A stretch of 64,000 nt of DNA, taken from Lethocerus indicus (lineage: Eukaryota > Arthropoda > Insecta > Hemiptera > Belostomatidae). The translations under genes were made by a program, and so were the position numbers. This document shows, piece after piece, positions 39,501-54,196 of this stretch (the first letter of the stretch is position 1; each line of letters opens with the position of its first letter). The stretch spans positions 12,030,925-12,094,924 of the forward strand of contig JACDQD010000003.1 of NCBI GenBank assembly GCA_019843655.1. Reading direction: 5' to 3'. Below the pieces are notes generated by a model. It had not been told where the DNA came from and searched no databases. It worked only from the letters and a program-made list of their open reading frames with translations.

Positions 39501-41231
39501 AAATATAGTTATACGTAGTCAATTATGTTCAGTATTTGACCTCCTTTATCTTATACCACAAGAGAAATAAAAACAATAATTACACTTTGCTTTTTAAGAA
39601 ATAAAAATACAACAATTGTGAAAACCAAAAACCTTGTTGAAATTGTGAAGAGCACGATTAGCTTCGGCAACAGAAGTTTTGTGGCCTGGGTCCCATTTTT
39701 TTTCTTTCCTTTCTTTCTCAATCCTGTCACAAAGCGTCCTAGGATATAAAGCATAACCATTTTTGATTCCAATGTGGTAATTTCCACTAGGGTTCTTCCA
39801 GGATTCAGGAATCTAAATGAAGAATTTGAATTGAAATAACAAACTTAAAAATGTAATTTAATTCTAAATAACTAGCAAACAGTTTGTAGCTATTTATTTT
39901 CTTTTGATGTTAATCACTTGGAGGTTTTTAAAGGTAATCTGTGAAGAAAATATGCTAATTTTGCAAAAAAAAATAGCAGTGTACATTCTGCCCAATGATG
40001 TGGCATAATCTAGGCCTCTAAAATCTGGAGATTCTTCATACAGGCCCAAATAATTAGTTTTAAACAACTCCTTATTCATAACGCAATACTGCCTTATACA
40101 ATGCACAATTTTATTTCTCAGGTATTTTTGAAAGAGATAAAAAATTATTTTTTGTAAATGAAATAATAATAGTTGTATATTCATTGAAATAATAATTATT
40201 ATTGTTATATTGCTAGATATTGTGTTCTATGTTCATATGTTGTTATAAATATCAACATAGACTATCAAATTGGTTATTCAGCTGACTTAAGTAAAATAGT
40301 TTGAGCCAGATGCGCATATCCTTGAAATTAAGCAAGAATTTATTTCTCACTTTGAGTTGCCTCCCAGTCAGCCCTGTGATTTCACAATTCGTGGCTTGAA
40401 CAATAGTTGAAGTGTCTACATCTCCAGCACCACTGCAGTCATAACGTCCAATTATCTTTGTCTTTCCATCACTAGTAACCTAAAGAATAAAAACATCAAG
40501 TATCTAAGTATGTATAATATAATTAAATAACCCTCAAGAGACACTGTTTAACATACATTTGAAATACATGAAATATACTATGACAATAATGTTATGTGAA
40601 TAGTATTAAGTTTTGTGTCCAGTTGCTAAATTAATATATCTCTATAATAAAAATATTATATGTGATAATATTATATATATGATATTATATATTATATTGT
40701 AATATATGACAATATTATATTTTTTATCTGGACATTATAATCAACAAAGTTCGACTTAAGTTTTAGTATTCTATCAATATACTTAAAATACTAATAAGTA
40801 GGCAATTATTAATATATTCAATTTTTATTAGTTAAAAGAAATATTATAATGCATTGAAACATTTGAAATTCTACATTGATCTAATCATCTGTCAGATTTA
40901 TTTATGTAAGTTGCACATTGATTGTTACCCAATGCATCACAGAAAATAAAATGTTATGAAATACCTTTTTAAATAATTTTCAAAAAATTAAAAACTATTA
41001 AATCAGATAAAGTGTTAATAACGGTGTTAGTAATTTGATAAGCTCTACATCACCAGTAGAAAAACCTCAAAATACCTGTAAACCAGCTGCCCCGGGATCA
41101 ACTCCAGAATCGAAGATAGCTATAATAACACCTCGGCCATCGTATTCCGGGTACTTGTTAAGAAAGGAGGTGACACCAGTTTCTCTTTTAGGAAGCAATG
41201 CCCATACTGGAAATTCACTATCTACGTCCAT
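29493..41231 (-). CDS. TPP2: Tripeptidyl-peptidase II
   Basis: Giant cytosolic subtilisin-type peptidase that removes tripeptides from free N-termini, downstream of the proteasome. Twenty-two exons, 5' to 3': 41231-41076, 40479-40351, 39812-39633, 39424-39264, 38914-38751, 38607-38503, 38065-37924, 37094-36964, 36421-36188, 35491-35361, 34932-34752, 34645-34489, 34392-34205, 34025-33871, 33277-33060, 32590-32356, 32155-31908, 31753-31675, 31581-31428, 31102-30835, 30287-30104, 29705-29493. Frame is kept throughout: 1270 residues, against about 1250 in mammals. Catalytic residues are all present: D41 (IAIFDSG), H266 (AHGTHVA), S457 (NGTSMASPH) and the oxyanion N369 (AAAGNHGPA). The insert between Asp and His is long, as expected for TPP2. 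The C-terminal half keeps family blocks such as [16 protein letters not shown] and [18 protein letters not shown]. Nothing looks broken. Upstream promoter beyond 41232 has no obvious motif. Confidence 0.96.
30444..30512. repeat. Compound (TA)n(TG)n microsatellite
   Basis: TA units followed by TG units in a TPP2 intron; the open frames across it are only repeat translation. Confidence 0.95.
36772..36917. mobile_element. Fold-back repeat (copy R1) in a TPP2 intron
   Basis: Two 30-bp arms, 36772-36801 and 36856-36885, are inverted copies with 26 of 30 positions matching. The left arm begins GAATTGTCACTGACTGGCTT. The flank TTCAAGTTCTGG...GGAAACCTTC at 36882-36906 recurs at 51 kb and 62.4 kb. Small fold-back structure and dispersed copies suggest a non-autonomous DNA element; I see no target-site duplication. 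Confidence 0.6.
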
Positions 41232-44200
41232 TTTACTACAAAACAACGATAGTGAAATAAAGTAAAATGTAGTTTTTAAGAGATCGAAGAGCGTTTAAAA
41301 ACCGTAAGAACTAAAAAATTAAAATGAAAACAACAATAAATCAGGAGTATACTGGCCGATCCTTAACCATAACCTTAACCGCTCCACAATACAAACTCTG
41401 ACTGGCTAAGTGAAGATCCATATGATCACCCCACCCGCACTGGTTTCTAGATTATTTTCTTCTCCGTCGACGTTCAAATCTTCAAATTGAAGGAAAACAT
41501 CATTTGGAGTAATTCATAAAGCTGTCAGTTTCAAACCCAGAATACAAAGTTTCTACCATCCAGCGGTTCTCCTTAATTGCCATTATTTATTGCCATGCCT
41601 AATGATGGCGATTCGAAGTTAAACATGAAGAAATTTCACATATTAGTAATTTCACTATAGGAAAAACAGCCTGAAATTATTCCTTGTAAATAGTCAGAAA
41701 TCATACTAAGAACTTTCCATTTATATCATAGATTCATTAAAGATATTTTTATTTAAAAACTAAAATAATTGTTTCAACCCAAAGTTATGTAATAGTCATG
41801 CAGCAGAAGAATGATTAAAATGACGAATGTATTACCCAATTTCCTGTTCTTCCATTCTATTATTTTACAAGTGAAAGAAACATAAAAGTACGGTGTCATT
41901 AAAATATGAATAAGGGCAGTAATCCACTCAAACCATATTTAACTTCCTAAAATAAATAATTTTGTTTAATTACAAATAACGATCCATAGATCAGATAATT
42001 AGTGAATAGATGATGACGGGGAGCCACTCGTATCGAATTTACTATATAATACCCGTGATCATCAGACATTTTTTTGGTTATTGGTAGTGAGAAAAAACAG
42101 TTATTATTATGTTAATACTAAGTCGAAAACAGTTGGGTAGTCTACCTCTCAGAGTACACATTTTTGGTTCATAACTGTTACAAAGAAACTATATGTTAAA
42201 AAATATAAAATATAGAAATTCCAAAGAATGTCTAATCTTTGTAATCATCGATGGTTAATTTCAATTAGAATTCATATCCTGCAGTTTGTAAGAAGGGTAC
42301 AATTGTATCTTAATACAAGTAAAACTAAGTGTAAACCGACTATTTTTGGTATTTGGAAAGTACAATAGACATACACATATGAAGAAAAGGAGAATTATCG
42401 ATCTCATGGAAAATTTAAAAGTGCCACGTTTTTAAATATGTGATAAAAATGTTAGTTTCAAAAGACAACTGTTCAAATTTACAAACTAAAACTTATGACA
42501 ATGAAATGGATTTTTTTGTTTTGAAGAAAAGCTCATTATCGTGAACTTTATATTATGCCTTGATACAATATCTAGATTGATGCTAATCTAGAAATATAAC
42601 ATGTTTTCTTATCTATCGGCTTTATTGCTCATCGCGAGAATTATAAAAATAATGAAGTGAAACAAAATGTCATACCTCGTAACTCCTATTTTCTCTGTTA
42701 ATTTTCTCCTGAGGTTAGACCGGTTTCGGCTTTTCGCCATCGCTGTAAATCGGCTGCCGACAAAGCATCTTCTCTACTGTGAGTAGAGATAGACGATCAC
42801 AAAAGTGATGTTATTCGAAACCCTCAAAGACCCCCAAATTTTAAGTTCAATATACAATGCTTTACTTCGTTTATGTAAATTTTCGGCTAGAGTTAATGTT
42901 GGTACATTATTTTTTCAATTTTCCATTTTTTCAATACATGCTACATGACTTCTTTCATATTTGGTTAGGAGTGGAATTCATTTGCATTAAAAATCTGGAA
43001 ATAAAATAAAAATGGTAGGCTAACTGAGGAATATATTGTAATGTTTTGCTTGCACATATTTGTGTTTGTAGATCTTCAGAAACATAAAATAAGGAATACT
43101 TAAGACCCTCATTGTCAAATCAGTTGTTACTGTGTTTGATCTGTACAAATTAATCAATTTCATTTTCTTAACATTTCCTACGCTATTAAAAAAAATCAAT
43201 AGTTTTTAAGCAGTGAATGAATTGGTGTCATATATAATAATTGAATCATGCACTTGAACAAACCCATCCCTACTGTATGATCCCTGTCAATTTAAATTTA
43301 CATAACTGGGAACATTCTATATGGGACTAACTGGAGATAAACACTCAAATGTTTGATGGAGAGGTATGAAAATTAATTTACAATTGAGGAAGCTATGTAC
43401 TTTCAATGAGTTATCCCTTCAGAACTGAATCCAACAGGGTCATTTGTATTGCTTAATTACTTATTGTTATAGTGCTTATGAAATCAGAATCAGTGCATAA
43501 TAGTCTAGTAATTCATTGCACTATATAAACAATGTAAAAAAATTGTTAGTGCATTGTGCTCACAATCCATTGAATAAGGGAGAAAATGGGACAATGGATT
43601 AAAATAATTAAGGGCAAATCACAAACCACACGTTTAGCACAAATATATAAATATATCATCTATATTTTATCACATAGTAAAGCTGAAGCACATGACATGA
43701 AAGTTTCTTTTAACCTACAGTAAGCACAGATTAGACTAGTGGCACACATTTAAATCTACATAGCGTAGTCAACTGTGAATTGTCACAGCTATTGTTTTAT
43801 TTTCAAGAAGGAAGCACTGTTTTGTGTAGAAATGCATAACAGCCTTCCAGTAAAGCTCAATATTACCTATCTATGGTTCACCCATGCAAGTTACCTTATT
43901 GTCTAAAGTTCACGATTTTGCTCTGTATATTTAGAACATTTGATCAAAAAAAGTATTGTCGGTAAGTATAAATTTGTAAAAAAACTAATATCTATTATCA
44001 CTTTTCATTGTAATTGGGATTAGTACAGGTTCAAATTGGAGCATTGAACGCAATTGACATGAGTGCCCATGATTGGACAGAAAACTGATTGGCTGTTAAG
44101 ACTGAATGACTACTTTTTAATTCCTTCTAATTATTTTTTATTATCTAAATTACTGTAATAACAGAATTGTTAAAATAACATGTCAACCACAAAAATTCTA

Positions 44201-47200
44201 TACACAGGCTTCATTTTAAAAATATAAGATATTTAATTTATTCGTTATTTTTACATAATTTGACACATTATTCTTTATACATGCCTCCTGTAAATATATA
44301 AATTATGATCTACTTCCTTCCTTATGATCTACTCGCATATTTAAAAAAATATACAAACAAAATCAACATTGAATTTTTGAATTAATTTATTAATATTTGT
44401 GGTAAGTTCACCTGTAGCTTAAACTAAATATTTTCATTCATAATTGTATTTCTGTAAATTTTTGAATTTGATTTTCTATCCAACAACTAGAGCACAGATT
44501 TGTATCTATTATCATGACTATTACCTATAACAATTACTATTTCTATACATAAATTCCTAAACATCTTAATATATATCTATGTGGTTCTTATTGTAAACTT
44601 AATGCCATTTAACCATGTTTTGTTCTTGAATTGCACATGTTACTAGTTTAACATTTGTAAATACTCACTATTGCAGTAACCTCTATATAAATTTTTTTAA
44701 TAGACAATATAGATTTCTTTTCACTATAAACACTTAACAGTAACAGTGTAATATATCCATCACAACAAATACAACACATCCATTGAAACAATTATTTTAA
44801 TTACTAAATAAGATTTGATAAATGAAATAAAAATGTCAAGTTTGGGATAGATTTTTAGGACAACTGTTCTAGAAATAGAGAGTAATGCCATACATAATAT
44901 AATTCTTTTCCCACCTTGGAAACAGATGGGTTGTTCCAGAATCCAACAATTAGATTTCCTATCTTATTAATACATATACATTAGATTAATACTGCCTATA
45001 AACCTACTATAACTTAAATGTATTGTACTGACACTTATGTTTAATGAGAAATAATTGTTCTATTTGACATAGCAGTAGCAGGTAACACTTAAGGCATACA
45101 AAATTTTCTCTGAGCCCGGGCTAAAGTTGATTATCTTTTACTAAACTTCTACAAGCGCTTAGAGACACAAATGTGCAGAGTTTAGAATTATAGTGTTCTT
45201 TTACACTTCATGAATAAATGAGCTTTTTATGAATTTTGAATGATTTTGACCTAAACTGATTAATTTTAATATTCAATATTTTAATCAAAACATACTCTCA
45301 AACCATGTGCACAATAAATGTGTGCACAAATTTGTCACTTATTACATTTTTTGTAGGCAAAGTATTTTTGGAGTATTTTTGTCTAAATAAAAGGTATTTA
45401 TTACAAATTAATGAATAATTTGACTAAGGCAATTGGACATCTTCAAGAGTTTAGTTGTGAAATAACAATACTCAGGAGACCCAAAGAGGGAATTACAATT
45501 TGACTCAGTTAAATTGTGTGATTTATCTCTATTCTTAGGCCCTTTGAACCGATTGCCATCTAACACTAGGCAATGAGGAGTTCACATTTTAGTAATATTT
45601 TTAATCCCACCAACTTAATGTGAAAATTTGTCACCAATGGGTCTCCATAATCAAAAGTAATTTGGGATACTTCCAGCCAGGATGATTCATTTTATACATT
45701 TGATGTGTATGATATGGGGTAATAACTGTTTTCATAACTGTTCTTATCTATTATTATGTAATTATTAACTGATGTTATGTAAGTTATAGGACTGATTGGA
45801 ATGTGTCAATTCAATTCTATTATATTTCAGATATGTGGGGACTTAGTAATAAAAATATATTATTAGTTGAAAACAATGTTTCCTTATTTTGGTAAATGTA
45901 CCAATCATATTTGTGCGCATTTAAAATTACTTACTTCCTCATACACATTTTTCACACTATTAATCAATGGTACAGTGATTATTCACTCAAGACCACAGAA
46001 ATATACATTTACACATTTAACTACTTTGAAATTTACATATAATATATAGTTAAATCTTGTTAGGTATAAAAGAAAACAAAAAGAAACATATTTTGAACAT
46101 AAATTCATATGAAATTAATTTTATCTAGATAACAATGTATGTTACATTTACTGTGAGGAGTGTCATACTTGAGCATATTAAACTTTATTACAATATCATT
46201 ATTAGCTCTTAATTGGTATGCCACCAAATAGTTCACATCATGTAAAGCTATCTGAAAAAGGAATGATAGCAACTTTCTTTAAATGTATTGTCCATTTATA
46301 TTTATGAATTCTTTTTGCTAAAACTGAATCAGCAGGGCACTATCAAAATATTTTCCTAAAATGTTTTCATAAAAATATAATTAATATGTGTGTATAAATC
46401 TCATTGCTTCTTAAAATTTATTAAAATGATTGCCTATTTTATTTTAAAATATACTTTGCTAATCAAACAACTTTCTTATTCATATATAACTTCATATTGA
46501 AATGTGTATTGAAAGATATTTATAAATTAGGAATAAAATTTAAATAATATTCGTAGGCCAGTAAACAAAAAATCTCTGAAAATCATTATTTTTTAAATTA
46601 GGACCTAAGATCTGCAATATTACAAACTACTTGTTGCGCTTAATCCTTAGAGATGAAATTGTTTATGATATGATTTATGACCGCTGATATTCTTGATTAC
46701 CTACATTGTAAAGATATGAAAAATTAATTTTTATTTTCCAATAATTTAACCTCGAATAAAAAAATGATTTCTATCATGTAAAGTCATATCTCAGAAGATG
46801 AGCAATAACACTTTGTATAGAAGTCATATTGTGTATTAGGATCTAAGAGAGAGTTTCAGTATAAAAGTTAAGAAAATATTTTCATTCATTAGGAGTGATA
46901 CATGAAATATCCTATAAAAAATAACAGCCTGGTAAACAATATACTACATGGTTCCTGGCACTGAACCAATATGCTACATCATTTAGTGTAGCTTGAGGCA
47001 TCAAATGAGCAATTGTGCCAAAAACAACTTTCTCACGCATAACTTCCACACTAACTACCTATTATTACCTAAACATTTGATTACATACAAATTATATAAT
47101 TTCTCTACCATCTAGATATTGTCAATTGGAAGATACACAGAGATTTTTATTGTCTACTCTCACACCATCAACACATTAACAACGACACATTTTGCCAAGT

Positions 47201-48045
47201 TCCTTCATGTATTTTCAACAGTTTCATTTACATTTGATGTAAAAAAAATAAATAAATTGCATACATTCTGTGTGAATTATAATATAACCAATTATAATTT
47301 ACCAAGGAAAACTAATTTTACATAATGGTTCAATTTTTTGAATCCTACACAGAATGAAGGAACTTTGCAAAGTACAACTAATTCTTATTATTAATGCACA
47401 TATTATTATTGTCAGTTGCAGTATCTTTTAGGAAATTAATCCTAAAAACCTTAACTTAACAATCAGTTATCTATAATCTAAAAGAATGCACTATAATTAA
47501 GGATATTATCCTAACTTAAACATTTTAATTTTTGTTTTAACAATATACTTACTCCTTTTTCTCCATGTATGAACTATTCCAATAGAACCTGATATTAAAT
47601 TTTCCTATATAATGTTTTATTATTCTTTAATATAAGTGTATTGTCATATTTTGTACAGATATTGTCACATTGTATTGTCACTGAATTACATATCTGACCA
47701 GTCTTCTAAGCCTACATTAGCTAAGTTTGAATTACAATTGATTTATTCTGTTAGTGGAAGTACTCTGTGTATGTAGAGCTAAATTTATTATTCTAGCTTT
47801 CAAACAATTTGTTTTTTCTAATTATATCATCAATAAAAACATCAAAGCTGGTAATAGTTACCAAATGTAACAAAATATTTGGAAATTCATTCGTAGCTTA
47901 TCTTTAGCTCAATTATTATTTTATTTAGTGATAAATTATTTGCATAATCTTTTCTCAATACTTCAAATATTTTGTGTTAATTTTTCTCATAATCCCAGCA
48001 AAGAATCTTTTTATAATCAAAATATGTAATGTTCTAGTTAGCATC
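41232..48045. other. Long intergenic stretch between TPP2 and Corin
   Basis: Nearly 7 kb of AT-rich DNA with no frame that resembles a protein. One repeat remnant at 42715-42750 reads, on the minus strand, ...GCGATGGCGAAAAGCCGAAACCGGTC, the hammerhead-like motif with a damaged first box. A minus-strand AATAAA at 47920-47925 could serve Corin. I see nothing else in it. Confidence 0.45.
42715..42750 (-). mobile_element. Degenerate hammerhead-like/Penelope-type motif
   Basis: GGCGAAAAGCC helix followed by GAAAC (42723-42727) and CGGTC matches the left arm at 12.26 kb almost base for base, but the box expected to read CTGANGA reads ACAGCGA (42740-42746). This copy should not be an active ribozyme. 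It shows that the element is dispersed. Confidence 0.45.
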
Positions 48046-51000
48046 CTAATCAGAATGTAGGGCCATTTGTTCATTTATCCAGGAAAGGTAGTGAGGGACA
48101 TATGCATAAACTCCAGGAAGTTTGGGGTGAGCACATTTGATACCCCAACTTACAATCCCACCTACAAACCAAGTGTCAGGTTGATCTGGCATCTTGCACA
48201 AAAGTGGCCCTCCTGAATCTCCCTGCAATTGTTTTAAGGCATTGGACATTGTAACTTGATTTTCATTGTCTTCTAGAACTTTTGGACATTATTTGTGCTA
48301 AGATGTAAACAGTTTTTAAATGTACTATTAAAAATAGATGCTCACATATTTTTAAATTCAAATTTGATGTTTACTGTAGTTTATTTTTGGTTTACAATGT
48401 AATAAAAAAAGTTCCATTAAGGTCTAGCAAAAATTACAAGAAATTTTGAAGTTATTCTTTTCTCAAATTTAATAAATGCATAGAATGCAGCCAAAATTCA
48501 TAATAATCTTAATGTACAAACATAAATTAATGAAACATACCTGGCAGGCATCTTTACCACCTGTTTCATAGCCAGCACATATCATTCCTTGTGTCACATT
48601 TAAATCCCTTGGTTCTAACCATTTGTTACAAACTGTCCTGTTGAGAACTGGAACTTGCACTTCATTCACTGCTGGCTCATATTCTGATGCTGACAAATGA
48701 AGGGAAAATTTAAAAGATATAAAATTAATACGAAAAATGAATGGGTAATAATTTTAATTGGTTTAAAACAACCATTTGTGCCTACATTTGAAAAAAGGTG
48801 TCAGTTTAATGTGCAGATGGAAAAAAATGAGTAGTGAGTGAAAAAAATATTGTATTTGGAAAGCAGACAGATTAATGTTTATGAAATACGATTTTATCAA
48901 AAGATTATTATTTTATTAAACATTTCTTGTGTTTTTAAATATAGTAAATTTATGTATAAAAATTGTTTACCATCAGTATCCTCACGTTTTCCCCATCCTA
49001 TTACAGTGCACATTGTGCCTGGATGTAAGTCATGATTTTTAGGTGGTAAACAGACAGGCAATAGGTGATCATGGAATGTAACCTTCTGCTGCAACTGAGT
49101 GGAATAGACAGAATGATTTAAGTAGTCATTAATTTACTTGAGTAGAAAATGTCTACTACTTGATCATACAAATTTACTATACATAAGAATTATTATGATG
49201 TAATTTATTTTTTCCAGTCCTACAATAACATAACATCCTAACTTAACAGTTGAATATATCAGTTAAATACATTTTGGCTAGTTTACAAGGAATGACAATT
49301 AAATTAATTATTAACTAGAAAAAATGAGTGTGTACATGTATACTAATGGCAATACTAGCTGGGGGTTCACGAATAGTTTACATGAATTATTCCCACACAA
49401 GTTGCCATATGATTCTGCACCCAGCCATGATGGTTTGTATTACCAACTGTTCTACAGTTCCAGGAATTAAATTGCCACACATCTTATTTATTCAGTTATA
49501 TATCTAGTATTAATTAAGCAGAACATTTTCATTAGATATTAATGAATTAATATACTATAATAAATTATTTTTTATTCAACTTCCAAAAAATTCAGGGAAC
49601 AATTATAAACATTTTTAAATTATTGTTTACCTGAAAAAGAGCAACATCATTATCATGTGCAATGTCAACATTGTACATTGGATGTGGTACAACGCGCTTC
49701 ACTTTAGCTTTTTGGCCAAAATAAGAATGAGCATGCCTTCTTGTGATTCCAAGCTGTATTGTCCACCCAGATGTGTCACCATGACTGAAACTATTGTTTT
49801 CAAACATGAAAAAATGGTTTGTAATAATGTTTTTACTGTGATGATCAAAATGTTTATAAACACATATGCATTGATAGCAGTTCAAATTTGCAAATGTTTT
49901 TCTGTATTATTTTAGATTAATTTTTTTGTTACATATAATTTCAGGTCATTTAATTATAAAAACAGCTTAATCTAATGGTATAAAATTAAGTACAGTAAAC
50001 TCTTTAATGAAAAATAAGTGTCATAAAATTAGTTTAATTAGATCAATTCACTAGATACAAAGAACCCTGATAGTTAGGTTACCATTACTGAAACCATAAA
50101 AATATCGTTTCTCACAAGTACAAAACTAATGTATAATGACTACATTTGTTCAAGCAAATGCTCAGTATATGTCAGATACATTAAGAGGAGTGACATACTT
50201 CCCAACACAGTGTGAAGCAGTGAGGACCCATTGATCTGATATGAGAACTCCTGCACAGTAGAAGACCTGTTCAGGGCCGCCTAGTAGAGCCGCCAGAAAT
50301 GGCCAGTCCCCAGGAGTCGATACGGCCCCGCCAATTATACGAGAAGAAGGTTTTACTTGATGTTGTCTCCTCTGGCCACAAACTGAATAGCAAACAAGTG
50401 GAATCCACTTAACTGGTTCAAAACAATGACATTTGTTGAACACATCTTCTTCATCTTACTGGGTTCAAAATAAATAATGTTTTTTATTTAATATTCTTTA
50501 ATCTCTAATTGTTGCGGTGGCTTTATTACAATGTTTAAGTATTTCTAATACATTTTATTTAATAATTTATTTGACATTAATCATACTTGTTGTAATTATT
50601 GTGTGATATTACTGCGGTGATCTATTAGTTGTTCTAAGAATTGTCTTTTGTTCATAAAGGAAGGAGTCTACATTTTTGAATAATTTCAGGATCTTGGAAG
50701 TAGTTCTTTTCTATGTTTTTTAAGCTATTCCTAACACTTTTTTCATATCACTTGATATTTACCTATTTCGGTGCAACTCAAGTCAACAGTAGGATATGTT
50801 TCTGTCCTGGGACATGATCTCAGTTCCCTCAGGAGGTTAGTCCTCTTCTTCTTGTAGGATCTTCTGAGAGCAGTAGAGGAGGAAAGTTTGGATGTCATTG
50901 GTACGCTGTTGTCCTTAAATTTTAGCTTGCTGTCATTCACTTTCCTGAAATTTACCATTTTATTAACATTTTGAGAATGTATTACGCTATCCTACAGGAA

Positions 51001-54000
51001 GCTAGTTAGTGATAATTCAAGTTCTGATCGCGGAAACCTTCGCTCATTTATAAGAAATATGTTAGGAAATATGAATGAAAACTGGGGGCATTTATCCTCA
51101 GAAGGAAAATAAGACGACTGACATTATTTGACATTTGTAGTAAAGTAAGTACGACCAGTATGATTGTGTTGTTGATAAGGAATTCAATTGATCTCCCTGT
51201 GATTACATTGTATATTTAGTATTGGAACTCACGCATATCCAAGAAAATTGCAGACAGCCATTGGTGTGATTTCTGGTTCCCAGTTCTTGACGCAGGCTGG
51301 CCTCCAGCTTTGCAGATCTGGTTGAAATACTTCCAATTTACCATGACCCTCATCACCCATTCTTTCACTCAACCTCACTATAAAATTGAAACTAATTAAT
51401 CTTCGTTGAAATCATAATTAAGAAATTTTACTATTAAATACGACAATATTAAGTACAAGTCTTTAAACCGCCGGCCGCAATTGAATAATGTTTAGTTAAG
51501 GGGATAGATAATATTAAGAGTTTCAAACTATTATGTTGTGAATTATGAACATTTGATACCACAAATTGTACAAATAAATCTGTACGCTATTTTCAAGTGT
51601 AATCAGCAAGGATTCGAATTATTCCACCTGTGTTATTCTACTTTTTTTTGGTGTTTGTTCCTGAGCGCTAAATGATAGCTGAATGCAGAAAATAACGAAC
51701 TCGCGACCAGTAGAATTGTAGCTGATACAGAATCACACACGACGTATTAGACCGATATAAAAGTTTATAACTCCGAATGATTTTGGTATTCTTAAAATTT
51801 AGCATATAAACATTTTGCTCGTTAACAATAATTATTGAATAACGACAAATTATTGTCTTCAGTATTGCGATGTCTTATTGCATAAAAAAAGCAAGGTACA
51901 TACTGCAGTTCCTTTCATCCTGACCCAGAGGACAATTAATTTCTCCATCGCACAAATGAGTTTGAGCTATGCACTGATTTTCGCCGCAGTGTATCATACC
52001 TGTAACATGACAAATTAAAAAAAAAAACTGTTTTTCCGAAAATATTCTTTTCTGTAATCTGATGTATACAGCCCTTACCTTCATTACAGCTTTTACAGTT
52101 GAGTTCGTCAGATTGATCCTCGCAGTCGACATGGCCATCACAACGCCAGTCCTGTGGTATGCAGCGTTTGACATCGCACTGGAAACCAGTTTGACAAACT
52201 GAAATGGAAATTATATGATCTTAATATTACATCAGTAAGCAACAATGTATAGGGAATAACAATTTATTGCAGAAAAGGAAAATAATTAGATCTGGCGAGG
52301 ACATACCTGGGAGGAAAGGCAAAATCCTTGATAGAATAGCAACCGACCAAGGATTAAAGGAATAATATAAACAATATGTAAATTAAGATTTAGACCCTGA
52401 AACTTGTAAATTATCTCGCAAAAAATCCGTTCCTTATGGAATAAATCAGCGATCTTAACAATGTCCATTTGTTCTAATAGAAATATTGTTCTTCAGAATT
52501 TTGATGAATAACTAGAATCGAGGTTTAGTTCTGTGGAGCTGTGCGAATACTGGATATTTTTATTTCCGCGGTTGCAGCGCAGGCCTAAGTATCAATTTAG
52601 GTTAGCTAATTCGGGTGGTCTTTTCAACCCCGTTAATCAGTGTTACTGTATCATCAGCGTTTATTAATAAAATATTACCATCGTACTAGTACATAGAGGA
52701 TTAATGGTACACAAACACTTTCGTATAGTCAGTATAATATATTTCACAATTAATACCCGGCTTTTGAGCTTTCAACACAGCTTGCATGACTTCTTTGTGG
52801 CCGAGGCATACGTCCTGATCTTCAGACTCTGGGAATAGATCGCAGTCCAGATATCCGGGTAAGCTCAGTCCAAAAACCTCCAAAAAGAATCCGCACCTCC
52901 TCTTAGTTTCTGGAATAGACACAATTAGTGGGCTTCGGGTAAATTTTGTTGAGGCTAGCCGCCACAGTTAAGTTGTTTATTGAAATAATAAAAAATGCCG
53001 AGTGTGATATATAGAATCTGAATTGCATTGAAATATGTTAATGTTGTTTTAAAGATGTTTTTGTGATGTGGAGGTATAAATATTCACATAAATAATCATA
53101 TAGAAGTAATGAGGCAGCAATTACCAAAACAGAGACTGCGACAAGGTCTCACGATCTGACCGTCTGGACCGCATTTGGGAACAAAAACTGTGCACAAGAA
53201 AAGGGCGGCCAACTCGTAGCATCTCACATCAACAACCGCGTCGTAAACTTCCAGCTCCTTGAAAAACAAATATACACCATAATTAGAAATAACGTTTTCA
53301 GTTTAGTTGGTTACAAATTGAATTGTAGCCTAATCTTGGAACTTCCCAGATAATATTCAATGTAGGATAAAAGTTATATTCTAAAGTACTTTACAAAGAC
53401 TCTCAATGGCCATATTACAAATATTTACACGTTTACCCAATGAATGAATTGGAAAGACTAGTGCAATTATTAAATTTGATAATCTAGGAATTCTTCTTAT
53501 GGGAGATTAACTGATTTCTGTTAGTTCTTTTTTCCTTGAATAACAGTCCGTAAAAAAAGTACGTACTGGGATGAAGAGCGACGACAGAAATGGAGTTAGT
53601 AACAAGTTATCGTGTGTAGTGCAATCGAAATATATAATATCGGTTTGAGAATTATATTCGACTTTTAAACTTGGTATGATTACAGTTACCTGTGAAGCTT
53701 CCCTCTGATTGAAATGGCCTATGTAATTCGGGAACATTGTGTAGTTGTAAGGAATTTTGTGGTTTTTACAGAAGGTCACTATCACGGGCAAGCAAAGACC
53801 TGTCAACAAAAATAAATGGGTAATATTTAGTTCAACCGTTTCTGTCTGTCGTACTACCAATTGTACTATCGTTGGTGCTTTATGGAGATATGTCACACTG
53901 TCAAAGGAACCAAGGTAACGAAAAGTGCAATAACCTAAATCCGTATAGAAGTCACGTTTTATACAGGTCTGTCACAGGTCACAGTTATTAATGTTTGATG

Positions 54001-54153
54001 ATATATTTTGGTGATAATAACAAATACAGTCCAACTGAAAATATCGTAGCACATAATCGCAGTAACAGTGTGACGGGCCTCTCGCGATATTCCAGGCACG
54101 TTAATTAAGAATGCCACATTTCAGCTTGTGAGTACATTTATTTACTTACACGG

Positions 54154-54196
<43 letters not shown>

